This document shows, piece by piece, positions 57,273 through 57,310 of a stretch of 57,310 bases of DNA (positions within the stretch are counted from its first letter, which is position 1; the number at the start of each line of letters is the position of its first letter). The translations under genes were made by a program, and so were the position numbers. The stretch is from assembly GCA_030698495.1 (NCBI GenBank), contig JAUYKA010000018.1:1-57310 (forward strand), in the 5' to 3' direction. Source of the DNA: a bacterium (lineage in GTDB: Bacteria; Patescibacteriota; Andersenbacteria; UBA10190). The notes under the pieces are model-generated. The model was not told the DNA's origin. It did not search any database and worked only from the letters and a program-made list of their open reading frames with translations.

Positions 57273-57310
57273 ATGACCATCACTATGAACAACACACGCG
57301 TTCTTACCAT
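57273..57310 (+). CDS. Possible start of a gene running off the right edge
   Basis: ATG at 57273 (or in frame at 57285) opens a frame without a stop to the edge (MTITMNNTRVLT). AGGG lies just upstream. Too short to assign. Confidence 0.3.
   Translation, partial: MTITMNNTRVLT

Overview
The window looks like part of a Candidate Phyla Radiation (Patescibacteria, probably Parcubacteria-like) chromosome. This is an inference from gene content: compact single-copy housekeeping genes, many small membrane proteins of unknown role, a split transketolase, a degenerate PriA and many small palindromic intergenic repeats. The genetic code is standard: prfB is present with its in-frame UGA frameshift site, and UGA is used as a stop.

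Layout. 0.2-6.2 kb (+): aspS, an S41 protease, acylphosphatase, rplI, pyrG and a small ORF. 6.2-9.1 kb: rpmA, a TRM11-like methyltransferase, uppS and a membrane-anchored Ada-like Zn domain protein. 9.15-10.13 kb: a complete IS element (983 bp, 24-bp inverted repeats, 6-bp target duplication), followed by about 780 non-coding bases. 10.9-20.4 kb: an M23 hydrolase operon with small membrane ORFs absent from the supplied track, gltX, a NUDIX hydrolase, a WecG-type glycosyltransferase, ThpR, an AMMECR1 protein and a PriA-like protein without helicase motifs. 20.4-23.9 kb (-): a pentose-phosphate operon (rpiB, rpe, unknown, tktN, tktC). 24-29 kb: accessory genes (DHH phosphoesterase, MetE-like enzyme, coiled coil, inositol monophosphatase) and tRNA-Gln and tRNA-Arg. 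29.4-35 kb: an orphan ABC ATPase, ftsX, ftsE, prfB, tRNA-Thr, ogt and htrA. 35-39.3 kb: two small SD-led genes behind a structured leader, a three-gene ABC-2 exporter and tspO. 39.3-39.6 kb: tRNA-Gly(CCC) lying inside the remains of a tRNA-Gly(TCC). 39.6-52.3 kb: ftsB, an HtrA-like pseudoprotease, trxB, glutaredoxin, a nucleotide-sugar dehydrogenase, dacA, tsaC, an HD protein, a beta-repeat surface protein, xseB, xseA and a Ca/Na exchanger. 52.4-55.83 kb (-): a cobalamin-riboswitch operon. The right end holds a SIMPL-domain protein and a structured non-coding region.

The most interesting system is the operon at 52.4-55.83 kb. A consensus-like promoter is followed by a cobalamin riboswitch core and an intrinsic terminator. 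Three tightly coupled genes follow: a membrane-anchored DUF4430 (transcobalamin beta-domain) protein, a secreted DUF4430 plus alpha/alpha-toroid protein that resembles transcobalamin/intrinsic factor with its two domains in reverse order, and a DUF6580/ECF-S-like membrane protein. I propose that this is a B12-capture and uptake system in an organism expected to be unable to make B12. A MetE-core-like enzyme at 26.4 kb may be one consumer.

Other themes. Several genes carry promoter-like hexamers 6-7 nt before the ATG, suggesting widespread leaderless mRNAs. Dispersed repeats (a GTAAATACAG family, CCCGCC...GGCGGG palindromes and long perfect palindromes) sit between genes and occasionally inside them (pyrG, prfB, tRNA-Gly).
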